64,000 bases of DNA from an uncultured Paracoccaceae bacterium (GCA_943788135.1 CALSPC010000003.1:124001-188000), one strand, 5' to 3'. Shown: positions 47,172 to 56,360, numbered from the stretch's first letter. The notes: generated by a model from the letters alone, not told the origin. A program made the numbers and translations.

Positions 47172-47735
47172 TTAAGCTTTAAACCAGTTTTTTTCCAAAC
47201 AAGTCGCAAGAGCAGTTCGTGCTCTGTGTATTTGCACCCATAAATTAGACGTTGTAATGTCCAATTCATTACAAAGGGTTTCGGTGTCATATCCTAAGAT
47301 TGTTTTGAGCTTAAAAATATGCGCTTGTTTTTTGGGCAATTTACTCATACAGTCATAGATTGCATCCCCGAGTTCGGCGTTTTCTATAACGCCTTCTGCG
47401 GAGGTGTCAAAAGAATCGGCGACCCGTTCTTCTAGCCAATCGCCTTCAGATTCTGAGGTGGTATTATACTGCATTCTAACCTCTGCCTTTCCCTTATTAG
47501 AATTTATTTTGCGGTAGTAATCAATGATTTTACGTTTCAAAATAGAAGTAAGCCAGGTGCGTTCGCTCGCTTTGCCTCTAAAATTGTCCATTGATTTCAA
47601 GCCCGACAGAAAGGTTTCTGAGACTAAATCCTGAGCGATTTCTCTATCATTCACACGAGAGATCGTGTAATTAAATAGGTAATCAGAATACAGAGTTATC
47701 CAATGATTTGGATCTATTTTATGATTTGGGGTCAT
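47172..47735 (-). CDS. ECF-type RNA polymerase sigma factor
   Basis: A 187-residue sigma-70-family protein. Region 2 spans about 15-80, with DLVSETFLSGLKSMDNFRGK and TWLTSILKRKIIDYYRK (core binding and -10 recognition). Region 4 is at about 125-180, with LPKKQAHIFKLKTILGYDTE and a helix-turn-helix ending LWVQIHRARTAL. A linker of charged residues lies between them. Low-copy ECF factors of this type control stress or envelope genes; the regulon is not known. It is followed by a probable cognate small protein. Confidence 0.92.
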   Translation of the reverse strand: MTPNHKIDPNHWITLYSDYLFNYTISRVNDREIAQDLVSETFLSGLKSMDNFRGKASERTWLTSILKRKIIDYYRKINSNKGKAEVRMQYNTTSESEGDWLEERVADSFDTSAEGVIENAELGDAIYDCMSKLPKKQAHIFKLKTILGYDTETLCNELDITTSNLWVQIHRARTALATCLEKNWFKA

Positions 47736-47771
47736 CTAATATAGGTCTAACACAAAACTAAGCTAATTTAT

Positions 47772-48050
47772 TTAAATAGGAAACAGGCGGTATTGGGCGT
47801 AGTTTTTATTCGGATAATCTATTTCTTCATGAATTGCATTTTTTAAAGCAATTACTTTGCTTTCTTCTTCTTCCAAAAGTCTTAATCCTGCACGAATAAC
47901 TTCGCTAACGTTTTTAAATCTTCCTTCACTAATGCTACTTTGAACGAAATTGTCAAAATTTGGTATAATCTCAAAATTTTTATCAAATTGCGGAGAACGG
48001 TCTCGGCTATGAGTAGTTGCGTGGGTTAGCACTAAGCTTTGTAAGTACAT
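47772..48050 (-). pseudogene. ParD-type antitoxin remnant
   Basis: The 92-codon frame holds a clear CopG/ParD core, residues about 32-77 (about 47957-47820). It includes FDNFVQSSISEGRFKNVSEV and IRAGLRLLEEEESK, the ParD ribbon-helix-helix dimer and helix. The first 30 residues do not look like ParD: the usual short strand is replaced by FEIIPN after an unrelated leader. The C-terminal tail that would bind the ParE toxin is short and unlike the family. No ParE toxin gene is next to it. The likely reading is a toxin-antitoxin locus that lost its toxin and both ends. It could be a small functional DNA-binding protein. Confidence 0.6.
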
Positions 48051-48067
48051 ACCAAGCTGAAAATCCG

Positions 48068-48093
48068 CGAGTCCCGATAGCTAACGGGGTTCG
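48068..48093. repeat. Stem-loop beside the ParD remnant
   Basis: CGAGTCCCG at 48068-48076 and CGGGGTTCG at 48085-48093 can pair over 9 positions with two G-U wobbles, around an 8-base loop. It is GC-richer than its surroundings. It lies in the 85-base piece of odd composition next to the remnant, with TAGCACT and GTAAGTA words on both sides. Confidence 0.45.
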
Positions 48094-48139
48094 TAAGTAG
48101 GCTATAACTAGCACTTAATTTTATACATTAAAGTCCAAC

Positions 48140-48171
48140 AAAAAAGCCACAACCGGAGGGCTGTGACTTTT
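48140..48171 (-). terminator. Terminator of the ALDH7-like gene
   Basis: On the minus strand, AAAGTCACAGCC and GGTTGTGGCTTT pair around CTCC with two weak pairs and are followed by a T-run. It lies 22 bases after the stop of the aldehyde dehydrogenase gene. Confidence 0.8.
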
Positions 48172-48192
48172 AAAAGCGTAAGAGTATACCCC

Positions 48193-49746
48193 CTACAAAT
48201 CAAACTTAATGCCTTGCGCCAGTGGCAACTCATCAGAATAGTTAATCGTATTGGTTTGTCGGCGCATATACACCTTCCAGGCATCAGAACCAGACTCTCG
48301 TCCGCCTCCCGTTTCTTTTTCGCCACCAAAAGCCCCTCCAATTTCGGCGCCAGAAGTTCCAATGTTCACATTGGCAATGCCACAATCAGAACCGGCATAA
48401 GACAAGAATTTTTCAGCTTCTTTCAGTTCATTGGTCATAATCGCAGACGACAAGCCTTGTGCAACTCCATTTTGTTTGTCAATAGCATTTTCTACACCAC
48501 CAGAATAGGTCATTAGGTATAAGATCGGCGCAAAGGTTTCATGCTGTACAATTTCAAAATGATTTTCAGCCTCAATAATTGCGGGCTTTACATAGCAGCC
48601 ACTTTCATAGCCTTCACCTTCTAATACGCCGCCATCCACCAACACCTTTCCGCCTTCAGCTTTTGCTTTTTCAATCGCTGCTAAATAGGTGTTTACAGAA
48701 TCCTGATCGATTAAAGGTCCAATATGGTTGTTTTCATCCAAAGGATTTCCTATTGTCAATTGTCCATAAGCGCTCACAATGGCATCTCTTACTTTAGCAT
48801 AAACAGATTCGTGAATAATTAAACGCCGGGTAGAGGTACAGCGTTGACCGCAAGTCCCCACAGCCCCAAAAATAGCGCCCGGAACCACGACCTTTAAATC
48901 TGCAGTTGGAGTGATAATAATGGCGTTGTTTCCCCCTAATTCTAGCAAGGATTTTCCGAAACGCTGGGCAACTGTTGTGCCCACAATTCGTCCCATTCGG
49001 GTAGAGCCTGTTGCAGACACTAATGGCACTCTTGTGTCGGTGGTCATCATCTCACCCACTGTATAATCGCCATTAATGATAGACGAAATGCCTTCTGGCA
49101 AGTTGTGATCTTTTAAAATTGCGGCAATAATGTTTTGACAAGCAACAGCACACAGAGGTGCTTTTTCAGAAGCTTTCCACACACAAACATCGCCACAAAT
49201 CCAGGCTAAAGCCGTGTTCCAAGCCCAAACCGCTACGGGAAAATTAAAAGCAGATATAATCCCGACCACGCCAATTGGGTGCCATTGCTCGCGCATCACG
49301 TGACCCGGACGTTCAGATGGAATGGTTTGCCCATTTAATTGTCGAGACAATCCAACCGCAAAATCACAGATGTCAATCATTTCTTGAACTTCGCCATACC
49401 CTTCTTGTAGGGATTTCCCCATTTCGTAGGACACTAGTTTTCCCAGTGGTTCTTTTAAATCGCGGAGTTTATTTCCAAACTGACGTACAATTTCGCCACG
49501 TTGAGGCGCTGGCATTGTGCGCCACACCGGAAACGCTGCCGTTGCCGCCGTCATCACCGCTTCGTAATCCGCTGCAGCGGTGCAGACAACGGTGCCAATT
49601 TTTTTACCATCAACAGGTGAAAAACTATCTAGATGGGCACCATTAGCAAAACTGTTTGCTCCCGTTGATGTTCCTAAATTTATAGCCTTTATACCAAGCG
49701 CATCGAGTGCATCTTGAATTTTAAAATCAATTGAGCTTGTGTTCAT
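48193..49746 (-). CDS. Aldehyde dehydrogenase, ALDH7 (alpha-aminoadipate semialdehyde)-like
   Basis: A 517-residue NAD-dependent aldehyde dehydrogenase. The catalytic Cys is in GTCGQRCTSTRRL near residue 300 and the general-base Glu in LLELGGNNA near 266. FNFPVAVWAWNTALAWICGD carries the ALDH7-type segment. The whole resembles bacterial AmaB and vertebrate antiquitin, which oxidise alpha-aminoadipate semialdehyde in lysine breakdown. No lysine-degradation genes are adjacent, so the substrate remains inferred. It is monocistronic, with a terminator at 48140-48171. Confidence 0.9.
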   Translation of the reverse strand: MNTSSIDFKIQDALDALGIKAINLGTSTGANSFANGAHLDSFSPVDGKKIGTVVCTAAADYEAVMTAATAAFPVWRTMPAPQRGEIVRQFGNKLRDLKEPLGKLVSYEMGKSLQEGYGEVQEMIDICDFAVGLSRQLNGQTIPSERPGHVMREQWHPIGVVGIISAFNFPVAVWAWNTALAWICGDVCVWKASEKAPLCAVACQNIIAAILKDHNLPEGISSIINGDYTVGEMMTTDTRVPLVSATGSTRMGRIVGTTVAQRFGKSLLELGGNNAIIITPTADLKVVVPGAIFGAVGTCGQRCTSTRRLIIHESVYAKVRDAIVSAYGQLTIGNPLDENNHIGPLIDQDSVNTYLAAIEKAKAEGGKVLVDGGVLEGEGYESGCYVKPAIIEAENHFEIVQHETFAPILYLMTYSGGVENAIDKQNGVAQGLSSAIMTNELKEAEKFLSYAGSDCGIANVNIGTSGAEIGGAFGGEKETGGGRESGSDAWKVYMRRQTNTINYSDELPLAQGIKFDL

Positions 49747-49816
49747 TTTTTTGTTTTAAAGGAATTCGAATTGCGAATATAATAATTTTAGGCACGATTT
49801 TATGATAATTACACAA

Positions 49817-50287
49817 TCATTTCCAGTCGCAAAACGGGGTTTGGCTGAGTTTGGAATTGTAATACGATATATCGCCTGTGACTTCTTGTCCAAGCCAATC
49901 TGGTTTAGAGAATTTTTCAGCTTCTGAGCGAAGCTCAACTTCTGCGATAACCAATCCTTTATTGGCGCCTAAAAACTCATCAACTTCAAAGATATGATGC
50001 CCCACAGACACATGGTATCGGATTTTGCGGATTTCATGATCTTCACAGAGGTTTAGAAGCGCCTCAGCATCGGATTTAGAAATTTCTTTTTCCCATTCGA
50101 ACCGGCTAAGTCCGCTAGCATTACTTTTGCCTTTTACCGTGATAAACCCTGTTTGATCTCTAAGCCGAATACGAACAGACCGCTCAGGATCTGAATTTAA
50201 ATAGCCTTGACGTATATTGGAGGTTTTGGAAGCCACCACCCGATAAGCGTCAGAGCTTACCAAAAATTTGCGTTCGATTTCAATCAT
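49817..50287 (-). CDS. CYTH-domain protein (triphosphate tunnel metalloenzyme)
   Basis: A 156-residue cytosolic protein. It starts IEIERKFLV, the family's ExExK signature, which binds metal and triphosphate inside the tunnel. Paired Arg/Lys strands follow (VRIRLRDQ, FITVKGKS). The ATG at 50287 is chosen because the extension to 50344 is unrelated. The small bacterial group is usually inorganic triphosphatase-like, with the physiological role unknown. It is divergent from ppc. Confidence 0.9.
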   Translation of the reverse strand: MIEIERKFLVSSDAYRVVASKTSNIRQGYLNSDPERSVRIRLRDQTGFITVKGKSNASGLSRFEWEKEISKSDAEALLNLCEDHEIRKIRYHVSVGHHIFEVDEFLGANKGLVIAEVELRSEAEKFSKPDWLGQEVTGDISYYNSKLSQTPFCDWK

Positions 50288-50527
50288 AAAACAAAAATAT
50301 AGGTTAGAAGCTCTAAATTTACAGTAAGTCAGGCGATTTATCAATAGAAATCAAAAAACAACGTCTTTTTCTAACGATACAGGGTAAGTATGCTAGAAAA
50401 TATGAAACGATTCTTCTGGTTTGCTAAGATTTTGCCCAGAGAACGCAATCAATATTTCAATATTCGTAAAAATATTGATTTTATAGATGTGTATTGGATC
50501 GGCTTTAGTAATTTTGGAGGCACAAAA

Positions 50528-53119
50528 ATGAAATCAGCAATGTCCACACAGCCAAAAATCACAAGGTTTAATCAAAACGTATTATCAAAATATCAAATAT
50601 ACAACAGTATATTTATGACTTTGCCTTTTGATACCATTACCAAAACGGGAGCATTGTTACCTCTTTTCTTTGAAACCTGTCAAAAAGGATTTGCCAATAA
50701 CGAAGACCCGACAACAATTGTAGAATCATTTTTTAAGAAATACCAAGCCCGACGCTCTCCAAAAAGTCAAATAGATTTACTGTTCCGTTTTATACAATAC
50801 ATCGAACGTCAGGTCGTATTGTTTGACGCGATTGAAGATGCTGCCTTTCCGGTCGTTAACAATATGGACGGAATTGGAACGCTGCGAAGCTTGAAAGAAA
50901 CGGTGAAGTCCGAAAACAAATTAGAGCTACTGCAGAAGTACTTAGAGGAATTTAAAGTGCGTATTGTCCTGACAGCTCACCCGACACAATTTTATCCAGG
51001 TTCTGTTTTGGGGATTATTACGGATTTAACGGAAGCCATTCGCGAAAACAACTTGTTCCGTATCAATGAACTTCTAGCGCAATTAGGAAAAACACCGTTT
51101 TTTAAACATAAAAAACCAACGCCATACGACGAAGCGGTTAGCTTAATATGGTATTTAGAGCATGTGTTTTACAAGTCTTTTGGAACGGTATATGACTATA
51201 TCCAACAAAACATCTTTGAAGGGAAACACATTGATAATGATATTATAAACATTGGATTCTGGCCCGGTGGCGACCGCGATGGAAACCCGTTTGTTACGCC
51301 AGAAATCACATTGAAGGTTGCGGCAAGACTTCGAGAAACAATTATAAAAAACTACTACCGTGACGTTCGTAAACTAAAAAGAAAATTATCTTTTGCAGGA
51401 GTTGAAGACCGGATTATAGCACTAGAAGTAGAGCTTTATAAAATTGTAACACAAAAGAAATCGACCCTTACTTTAGAGGGGTTAACTTCAGAGCTAAAAG
51501 AAATTAAAGCCATAATTGTTGACAAACACCAATCCATGTATGCTTCTGAGGTAAATAGCCTCTTGAATAAGATTCACTTATTTGGATTTCATTTTTCGAC
51601 TTTAGACATCCGACAGGACAGTCGTGCGCACGCCAAGGTCTTCAATACGATGGTAGATGCATTGATTGAAAGCGGAAGTGAAGTGTTTCCTAAAAATTAC
51701 CACAGCTTAGCAGAAAAAGATCAAGTTGAAATATTATCAACAATAAAAGGGTCCGTGGACTTGTCATTAATTTCAGATAAGGATACGTTAAAGGCACTCA
51801 AGACTATGGAGGCCATAAAAACAATCCAACACACCAATGGAGAAAGAGCCGCGAATCGCTATATTATAAGTAACAATCAAAGCACGCTTCACGTGATGCA
51901 ATTGTTTGCGATGTTAAAGCTTGTTGCCTTTCATGAAAAACTTACAGTTGATGTGGCGCCTCTTTTTGAGACGATAACCGATTTGGAAAATGCTCCGCAA
52001 GTGATGGAAGATTTGTATTCTAACCCAGAATATGCAGCGCACCTAAAATCTCGAGGCAATAGACAAACGATAATGCTTGGATTTAGTGATGGCACTAAAG
52101 ATGGGGGGTATTTGATGGCCAACTGGGCAATCTATAAGGCTAAAGAATTGTTGACAGCGATGTCTAGAAAATATGATGTTACTGTGATTTTCTTTGACGG
52201 TCGAGGTGGACCACCAGCAAGAGGCGGTGGAAAAACACATAATTTCTATGCGTCTTTAGGACCAACAATTGAAGATAAAGAAGTGCAGTTAACGATCCAA
52301 GGGCAAACGATTAGCTCTAATTTTGGAACACTAGAATCCTCGCAATATAACCTTGAACAGTTGATTAGCTCAGGAATACACAACAGTCTTAGCGATAAGG
52401 ACCTTAGAATGACGCCCGAAAACAGAGAAGTCATGTCTCAGCTGTCTAAATTGAGTTATGAGGCCTATGTTGATTTTAAAGCGCATCCTAAGTTTATTTC
52501 ATATTTAGAGCACATGAGTACGTTAAAGTTTTATGCCAAAACCAACATTGGAAGTCGCCCATCCAAACGCGGAAAAGCGGAAGGCTTGGTGTTCGAAGAC
52601 TTACGTGCCATTCCATTTGTAGGGTCTTGGAGTCAGTTGAAACAAAACGTTCCAGGATTTTTTGGCGTTGGAACTGCATTAAAGCATTATGAAGATATCG
52701 GAGAGTTTGACAAAGCACAACACTTATTTCAAACATCGGATTTTTTCAAAACATTGATAGAAAACAGTATGATGTCCTTATCGAAATCTTTCTTTGATTT
52801 GACAAAATATATGTCTAAAGATCCTGAATATGGGGCATTTTGGAACGTAATTTATAGCGAATATGTCACCACTAAACGCTTGTTATTAAAGCTTACGGGG
52901 TATTCTGAATTGATGCAAGAAGAACCCGCAGGAAAAGCGTCTATTTCGGTAAGAGAATCCATAGTATTACCACTGTTAACGATTCAACAATATGCGTTAA
53001 AGAAAATTCAAGAGCTTGAAAAAGAAAGCCCTAAGGACGAAGCTCAGATAGCAATTTATGAAAAAATTGTTATGCGCTCTTTATTCGGAAATATAAATGC
53101 GAGTCGAAACTCAGCGTAA
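50528..53119 (+). CDS. ppc: Phosphoenolpyruvate carboxylase
   Basis: Carboxylates PEP with bicarbonate to oxaloacetate, an anaplerotic CO2-fixing step. From the ATG at 50528 it is 863 residues, normal for the bacterial enzyme. The start is favoured by a GGAGG run 8 bases before it and by the family beginning near FNQNVLSKYQIYNSIFMTLP. An ORF extension to 50390 is aromatic junk. Catalytic segments AHPTQFYPGS and FFDGRGGPPARGGGKTH (bicarbonate and PEP loop) are intact. The C-terminus ends NASRNSA rather than the classical NTG. It is followed by a bidirectional terminator. Confidence 0.95.
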   Translation: MKSAMSTQPKITRFNQNVLSKYQIYNSIFMTLPFDTITKTGALLPLFFETCQKGFANNEDPTTIVESFFKKYQARRSPKSQIDLLFRFIQYIERQVVLFDAIEDAAFPVVNNMDGIGTLRSLKETVKSENKLELLQKYLEEFKVRIVLTAHPTQFYPGSVLGIITDLTEAIRENNLFRINELLAQLGKTPFFKHKKPTPYDEAVSLIWYLEHVFYKSFGTVYDYIQQNIFEGKHIDNDIINIGFWPGGDRDGNPFVTPEITLKVAARLRETIIKNYYRDVRKLKRKLSFAGVEDRIIALEVELYKIVTQKKSTLTLEGLTSELKEIKAIIVDKHQSMYASEVNSLLNKIHLFGFHFSTLDIRQDSRAHAKVFNTMVDALIESGSEVFPKNYHSLAEKDQVEILSTIKGSVDLSLISDKDTLKALKTMEAIKTIQHTNGERAANRYIISNNQSTLHVMQLFAMLKLVAFHEKLTVDVAPLFETITDLENAPQVMEDLYSNPEYAAHLKSRGNRQTIMLGFSDGTKDGGYLMANWAIYKAKELLTAMSRKYDVTVIFFDGRGGPPARGGGKTHNFYASLGPTIEDKEVQLTIQGQTISSNFGTLESSQYNLEQLISSGIHNSLSDKDLRMTPENREVMSQLSKLSYEAYVDFKAHPKFISYLEHMSTLKFYAKTNIGSRPSKRGKAEGLVFEDLRAIPFVGSWSQLKQNVPGFFGVGTALKHYEDIGEFDKAQHLFQTSDFFKTLIENSMMSLSKSFFDLTKYMSKDPEYGAFWNVIYSEYVTTKRLLLKLTGYSELMQEEPAGKASISVRESIVLPLLTIQQYALKKIQELEKESPKDEAQIAIYEKIVMRSLFGNINASRNSA

Positions 53120-53146
53120 TCCACAAGTCTTAGATATTAAAAAATT

Positions 53147-53177
53147 AAAAAGCCTCTAGAATTACTAGAGGCTTTTT
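53147..53177. terminator. Bidirectional terminator between ppc and amt1
   Basis: AAAAAGCCTCTAG and CTAGAGGCTTTTT form a perfect stem around AATTA, between convergent genes. Confidence 0.92.
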
Positions 53178-53200
53178 GTTGACTAATTTAAATAAACAAC

Positions 53201-54442
53201 CTAATGCTCATTTAATCGAAAATCTGGGTAAGCGTCCATTTGGTGTTCGTGTGCGTCAAGGCCCTCAAGCTCTTCACGTTCCGATACTCTTATGCCTGCT
53301 GTTTTCTTCAGCACGAATATGATGATAAACGAAGTTGCTACACAAAATACAGCGTAACACAACACCCCAACAAGTTGCACTAGAAATTGATCAAACCCAG
53401 CCTTAGCGCCAAAAAGCCCTACAGCTAAAGTTCCCCATATTCCACAAACAAGGTGTACGGCAATTGCCCCAACAGGGTCGTCTAATTTTATTTTATCCAC
53501 TAAGCTAACAGCAAATACAATAAGTGCTCCAGCAATGGCTCCAATTAGGATGGCATCGCCTGGACTCATTTGATCAGCGCCAGCAGTAATCCCTACAAGA
53601 CCACCTAAAACCCCATTAAGAAACATGGTTAGGTCTAAGTTTTTATAAAGTAATGTTGAGGTTAGCATCGCAACAACACCTCCGGCAGCAGCGGCCAGAC
53701 AAGTCGTTACTAATGTTAGTGAGGTTGCCTCTGGGTTTGCAGAAAGCACAGAGCCACCATTAAAACCAAACCATCCTAACCAAAGAATAAGCACACCTGC
53801 AGTTGCCAATGGAATACTATGTCCAGGGATAGCCTGAGGTTTTCCATTATTAAATTTCCCAATTCGAGAACCTAAAAGGTAGACTGCAATTAACGCAGCC
53901 CATCCACCAACAGAATGCACAAGTGTTGAGCCTGCAAAATCATAAAATCCCTCAGCGTCTCCGATTGATAGGGAAGATAAAAATCCACCACCCCATTGCC
54001 AAGAGCCCGCAATTGGATAAACAAAGCCTACATATACAATCGTAAAAATCATAAACGCCCCAATTTTCATGCGTTCTGCCACAGCTCCAGAAACGATGGT
54101 TGCTGCAGTTGCTGCAAACATGCCTTGGAATAAAAAGTCAGTCCAATAAGTGTAGCCTTCGTTGTAAGCTAAGTCAAGTGCGCCATCTGCTAATGGAGCA
54201 TCCAATCCAAATCCAGCAAATCCAACGACGCCGTTAAAATCACCAGGATACATTAGGTTAAAGCCTACGATATAGTAAAGCAAAAGCCCAACAGTAATAA
54301 TAAAGATGTTTTTAAATAATATGTTAATCGTATTTTTTTGTCGTGTGAGTCCGATTTCTAAAAACGCAAACCCTGTATGCATAAAAAATACGAGTGCCGT
54401 ACAGATCATCATCCATACGTTATTGATAGTCAGTAATTCCAT
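53201..54442 (-). CDS. amt: Ammonium transporter (first copy)
   Basis: A 413-residue inner-membrane trimer-forming channel with about 11 helices. FLEIGLTRQKNTINILFKNI and DFAGSTLVHSVGGWAALIAV (with the pore His) are recognisable, as is FGFNGGS. The C-terminal regulatory tail is on the cytoplasmic side, where P-II binds. Its start is 4 bases after the P-II gene, the classic glnB/glnK-amt pair, so P-II probably blocks the channel when nitrogen is sufficient. A second Amt lies at 55040-56329. Confidence 0.95.
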   Translation of the reverse strand: MELLTINNVWMMICTALVFFMHTGFAFLEIGLTRQKNTINILFKNIFIITVGLLLYYIVGFNLMYPGDFNGVVGFAGFGLDAPLADGALDLAYNEGYTYWTDFLFQGMFAATAATIVSGAVAERMKIGAFMIFTIVYVGFVYPIAGSWQWGGGFLSSLSIGDAEGFYDFAGSTLVHSVGGWAALIAVYLLGSRIGKFNNGKPQAIPGHSIPLATAGVLILWLGWFGFNGGSVLSANPEATSLTLVTTCLAAAAGGVVAMLTSTLLYKNLDLTMFLNGVLGGLVGITAGADQMSPGDAILIGAIAGALIVFAVSLVDKIKLDDPVGAIAVHLVCGIWGTLAVGLFGAKAGFDQFLVQLVGVLCYAVFCVATSFIIIFVLKKTAGIRVSEREELEGLDAHEHQMDAYPDFRLNEH

Positions 54443-54446
54443 GGTG

Positions 54447-54785
54447 TTATTTTAATGTGTTTCCGCCTTTTTCGCCGGTTCTAATTCTATATACTTCATC
54501 GACCTGTGAGACAAAGATTTTTCCATCTCCAACATCTCCAGTGGAGCCTGCTGTGAGAATGGCATTGATGGTTACCTCTTCATAATCGTCGTTAACGACA
54601 ATAGATAAATAACGTCTTTGAATATCACTTGTGCTATAAGAAACACCTCGGTAAACATGGCCTTCTTTTTCATTACCTAGGCCTGTGACGTCCCAGTACG
54701 AAAAGAAATTCACACCGACGTCATGCAGTGCTTTTTTGACACTAGAAAACTTAGATTTTCTAATGATTGCCTCTACTTTTTTCAT
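54447..54785 (-). CDS. P-II family nitrogen regulatory protein
   Basis: A 112-residue trimeric signal protein that senses 2-oxoglutarate, ATP and ADP. It starts KKVEAIIRKSKFSSVKKAL (family N-terminus). The T-loop reads EGHVYRGVSYSTSD, two residues shorter than E. coli GlnB at its stem but with a Tyr at the equivalent of Tyr51, so uridylylation remains possible. VGDGKIFVSQVDEVYRIRTGE closes the nucleotide site. The start is set at 54785, since the ORF extension to 54827 is not family sequence. It is the first gene of the operon with amt1. The upstream palindrome at 54832-54851 is a candidate control site. Confidence 0.93.
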   Translation of the reverse strand: MKKVEAIIRKSKFSSVKKALHDVGVNFFSYWDVTGLGNEKEGHVYRGVSYSTSDIQRRYLSIVVNDDYEEVTINAILTAGSTGDVGDGKIFVSQVDEVYRIRTGEKGGNTLK

Positions 54786-54808
54786 TGAATTAATTTTTAG
54801 TTTGTCGT

Positions 54809-54816
54809 CAAAAATA
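54809..54816 (-). promoter_or_regulatory. -7 element of the P-II/amt1 operon (TATTTTTG)
   Basis: On the minus strand TATTTTTG fits TANNTTTG, 23 bases before the P-II ATG. No TTG lies at the usual -33 distance; that place is taken by the end of the palindrome at 54832-54851, which would suit activation by a bound factor. Confidence 0.55.
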
Positions 54817-54831
54817 AATAAAAACAAGACA

Positions 54832-54851
54832 ACCCCTATAATTTTAGGGGT
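54832..54851. promoter_or_regulatory. Candidate operator palindrome, P-II/amt1 promoter
   Basis: ACCCCTATAATTTTAGGGGT is a 20-base palindrome with one mismatched pair. It is GC-rich at both ends inside AT-rich DNA, 15 bases upstream of the -7 element. Related sites occur at the porin/amt2 promoter (57405-57424 and 57458-57476). Confidence 0.65.
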
Positions 54852-54932
54852 GTGTCTCTAGTGTTTTTATGATATTGACAAAATTACCTAGTTTATTATA
54901 GCGGTATGTTAAGTATTTGGTTTAAAATAAAT

Positions 54933-54966
54933 AAAAACCCCAGAAGCGCGAGCCCCTAGGGTTTTT
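54933..54966 (-). terminator. Terminator of amt2
   Basis: AAAAACCC and GGGTTTTT pair around an 18-base GC-containing loop and are followed by T on the minus strand, 74 bases after the amt2 stop. Confidence 0.65.
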
Positions 54967-55039
54967 AACACAAACTAAAAATCACAAACTTTATTTTTAA
55001 TTTTTTGAGAGTATCTAAATACTCAATAGTCTTTTGAAA

Positions 55040-56329
55040 TTAGTCTTGACCTCTTTCTCTTTTTCCAGGATATGCAATAGATCCATGCTCAGAGATATCA
55101 AGTCCAGCAACTTCTTCTTCTTCTGTTACTCTTAATCCAACAGTCTTTTTAAGGATTCCAAATACGATGAAAGACAAAACAACTGCCCATACAGCATAAG
55201 CTAATCCGCCGGTAAGCTGTGCGATAAGTTGATCGGTTACACCGCCGTTGAATAGTCCAATTTTAGTGTCGCCGTCTACACCCCAAAGTCCGATTACAAT
55301 GGTTCCCCAGAACCCAACGATTCCGTGAACAGAAGCAGCACCAATAGCATCATCAATTTTAAGTTTCTTCTCGATAAATTCGATAGAGAACACTACAATG
55401 ACACCACCAATAAGACCCGCTAATACAGCACCACCAGCCGTCATGTTTCCACAACCTGCAGTAATACTTACTAGACCAGCTAAAGCACCGTTTAATGATT
55501 GTGCTAAATGTGGCTTTCCGTACCAGATCCATGTTGTGATTAGTGCACCTAATGCACCAGCAGCAGCAGCAAGATTCGTGATCAACACTACAGTTGAAGC
55601 GGCAACAGCATCGTCTCCACCCCAAGCAAGTTGAGATCCACCATTAAAACCAAACCATCCTAACCATAGAATGAACACCCCTAAGGTTGCTAATATCTGG
55701 TTGTGACCTGGAATAGGCATTACTTTTCCATCTACAAATTTTCCAATTCTAGGACCTACTAAGTAAGCGGCAACTAAAGCAGCAAACCCACCTACAGCAT
55801 GAACGATTGAAGATCCAGCGAAGTCAATAAACCCAAGTTCTGTCAACCATCCTGACCCTTGCCATTGCCATCCACCAGCGATTGGGTAGATGATAGCTGT
55901 CATTACAATTGAAAAGATAACGTAAGTTGAATATTTTGTTCTTCCGGCAATTGCTCCAGAAACAATAGTAGCAGCAGTTGCAGCAAACATTGTTTGGAAG
56001 AACAAATCAGCGCCTTCACCTTGCATGATTCCACTCCAGAAAAACCATCCGTTTGAAGTATCACCATACATTAAAGAGTACCCTACAAACCAGTAGGTAA
56101 GAGATCCTACAGCAATATCAAGCAGGTTTTTCATGGCGATATTTACTGCATTTTTTGAACGTGTCATTCCAGATTCCACTAAAGTAAAACCGGCTTGCAT
56201 AAAGAATACTAAGATACCAGATAATAGCATCCATAACATTCCCATGTCGTCTTTGATCGCTCCAGCAAGACTTTCAACCGCAGCGGCATCCTGAATTACT
56301 AGAGGTAAGTTGTTAATTAAATGTGACAT
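55040..56329 (-). CDS. amt: Ammonium transporter (second copy)
   Basis: A 429-residue inner-membrane ammonium channel, similar in plan to amt1. Motifs TLVESGMTRSKNAVNIAMKN and FIDFAGSSIVHAVGGFAAL (pore His), then FGFNGGS, are intact. The N-terminus has an extra 25-residue segment before the first core helix. It follows the porin gene by 31 bases on the same strand and likely shares its promoter and operator. Two Amt copies suggest different affinity or regulation, one with P-II and one with an outer-membrane porin. Confidence 0.94.
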   Translation of the reverse strand: MSHLINNLPLVIQDAAAVESLAGAIKDDMGMLWMLLSGILVFFMQAGFTLVESGMTRSKNAVNIAMKNLLDIAVGSLTYWFVGYSLMYGDTSNGWFFWSGIMQGEGADLFFQTMFAATAATIVSGAIAGRTKYSTYVIFSIVMTAIIYPIAGGWQWQGSGWLTELGFIDFAGSSIVHAVGGFAALVAAYLVGPRIGKFVDGKVMPIPGHNQILATLGVFILWLGWFGFNGGSQLAWGGDDAVAASTVVLITNLAAAAGALGALITTWIWYGKPHLAQSLNGALAGLVSITAGCGNMTAGGAVLAGLIGGVIVVFSIEFIEKKLKIDDAIGAASVHGIVGFWGTIVIGLWGVDGDTKIGLFNGGVTDQLIAQLTGGLAYAVWAVVLSFIVFGILKKTVGLRVTEEEEVAGLDISEHGSIAYPGKRERGQD

Positions 56330-56360
56330 AAATTATATTTTTGGTTGGTTAATAGTTGTC

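Noticed and set aside
50390-50527. N-terminal extension of ppc
   Set aside because: The extra 46 codons are aromatic-rich and unlike the family. A GGAGG run and the family N-terminus support the ATG at 50528.
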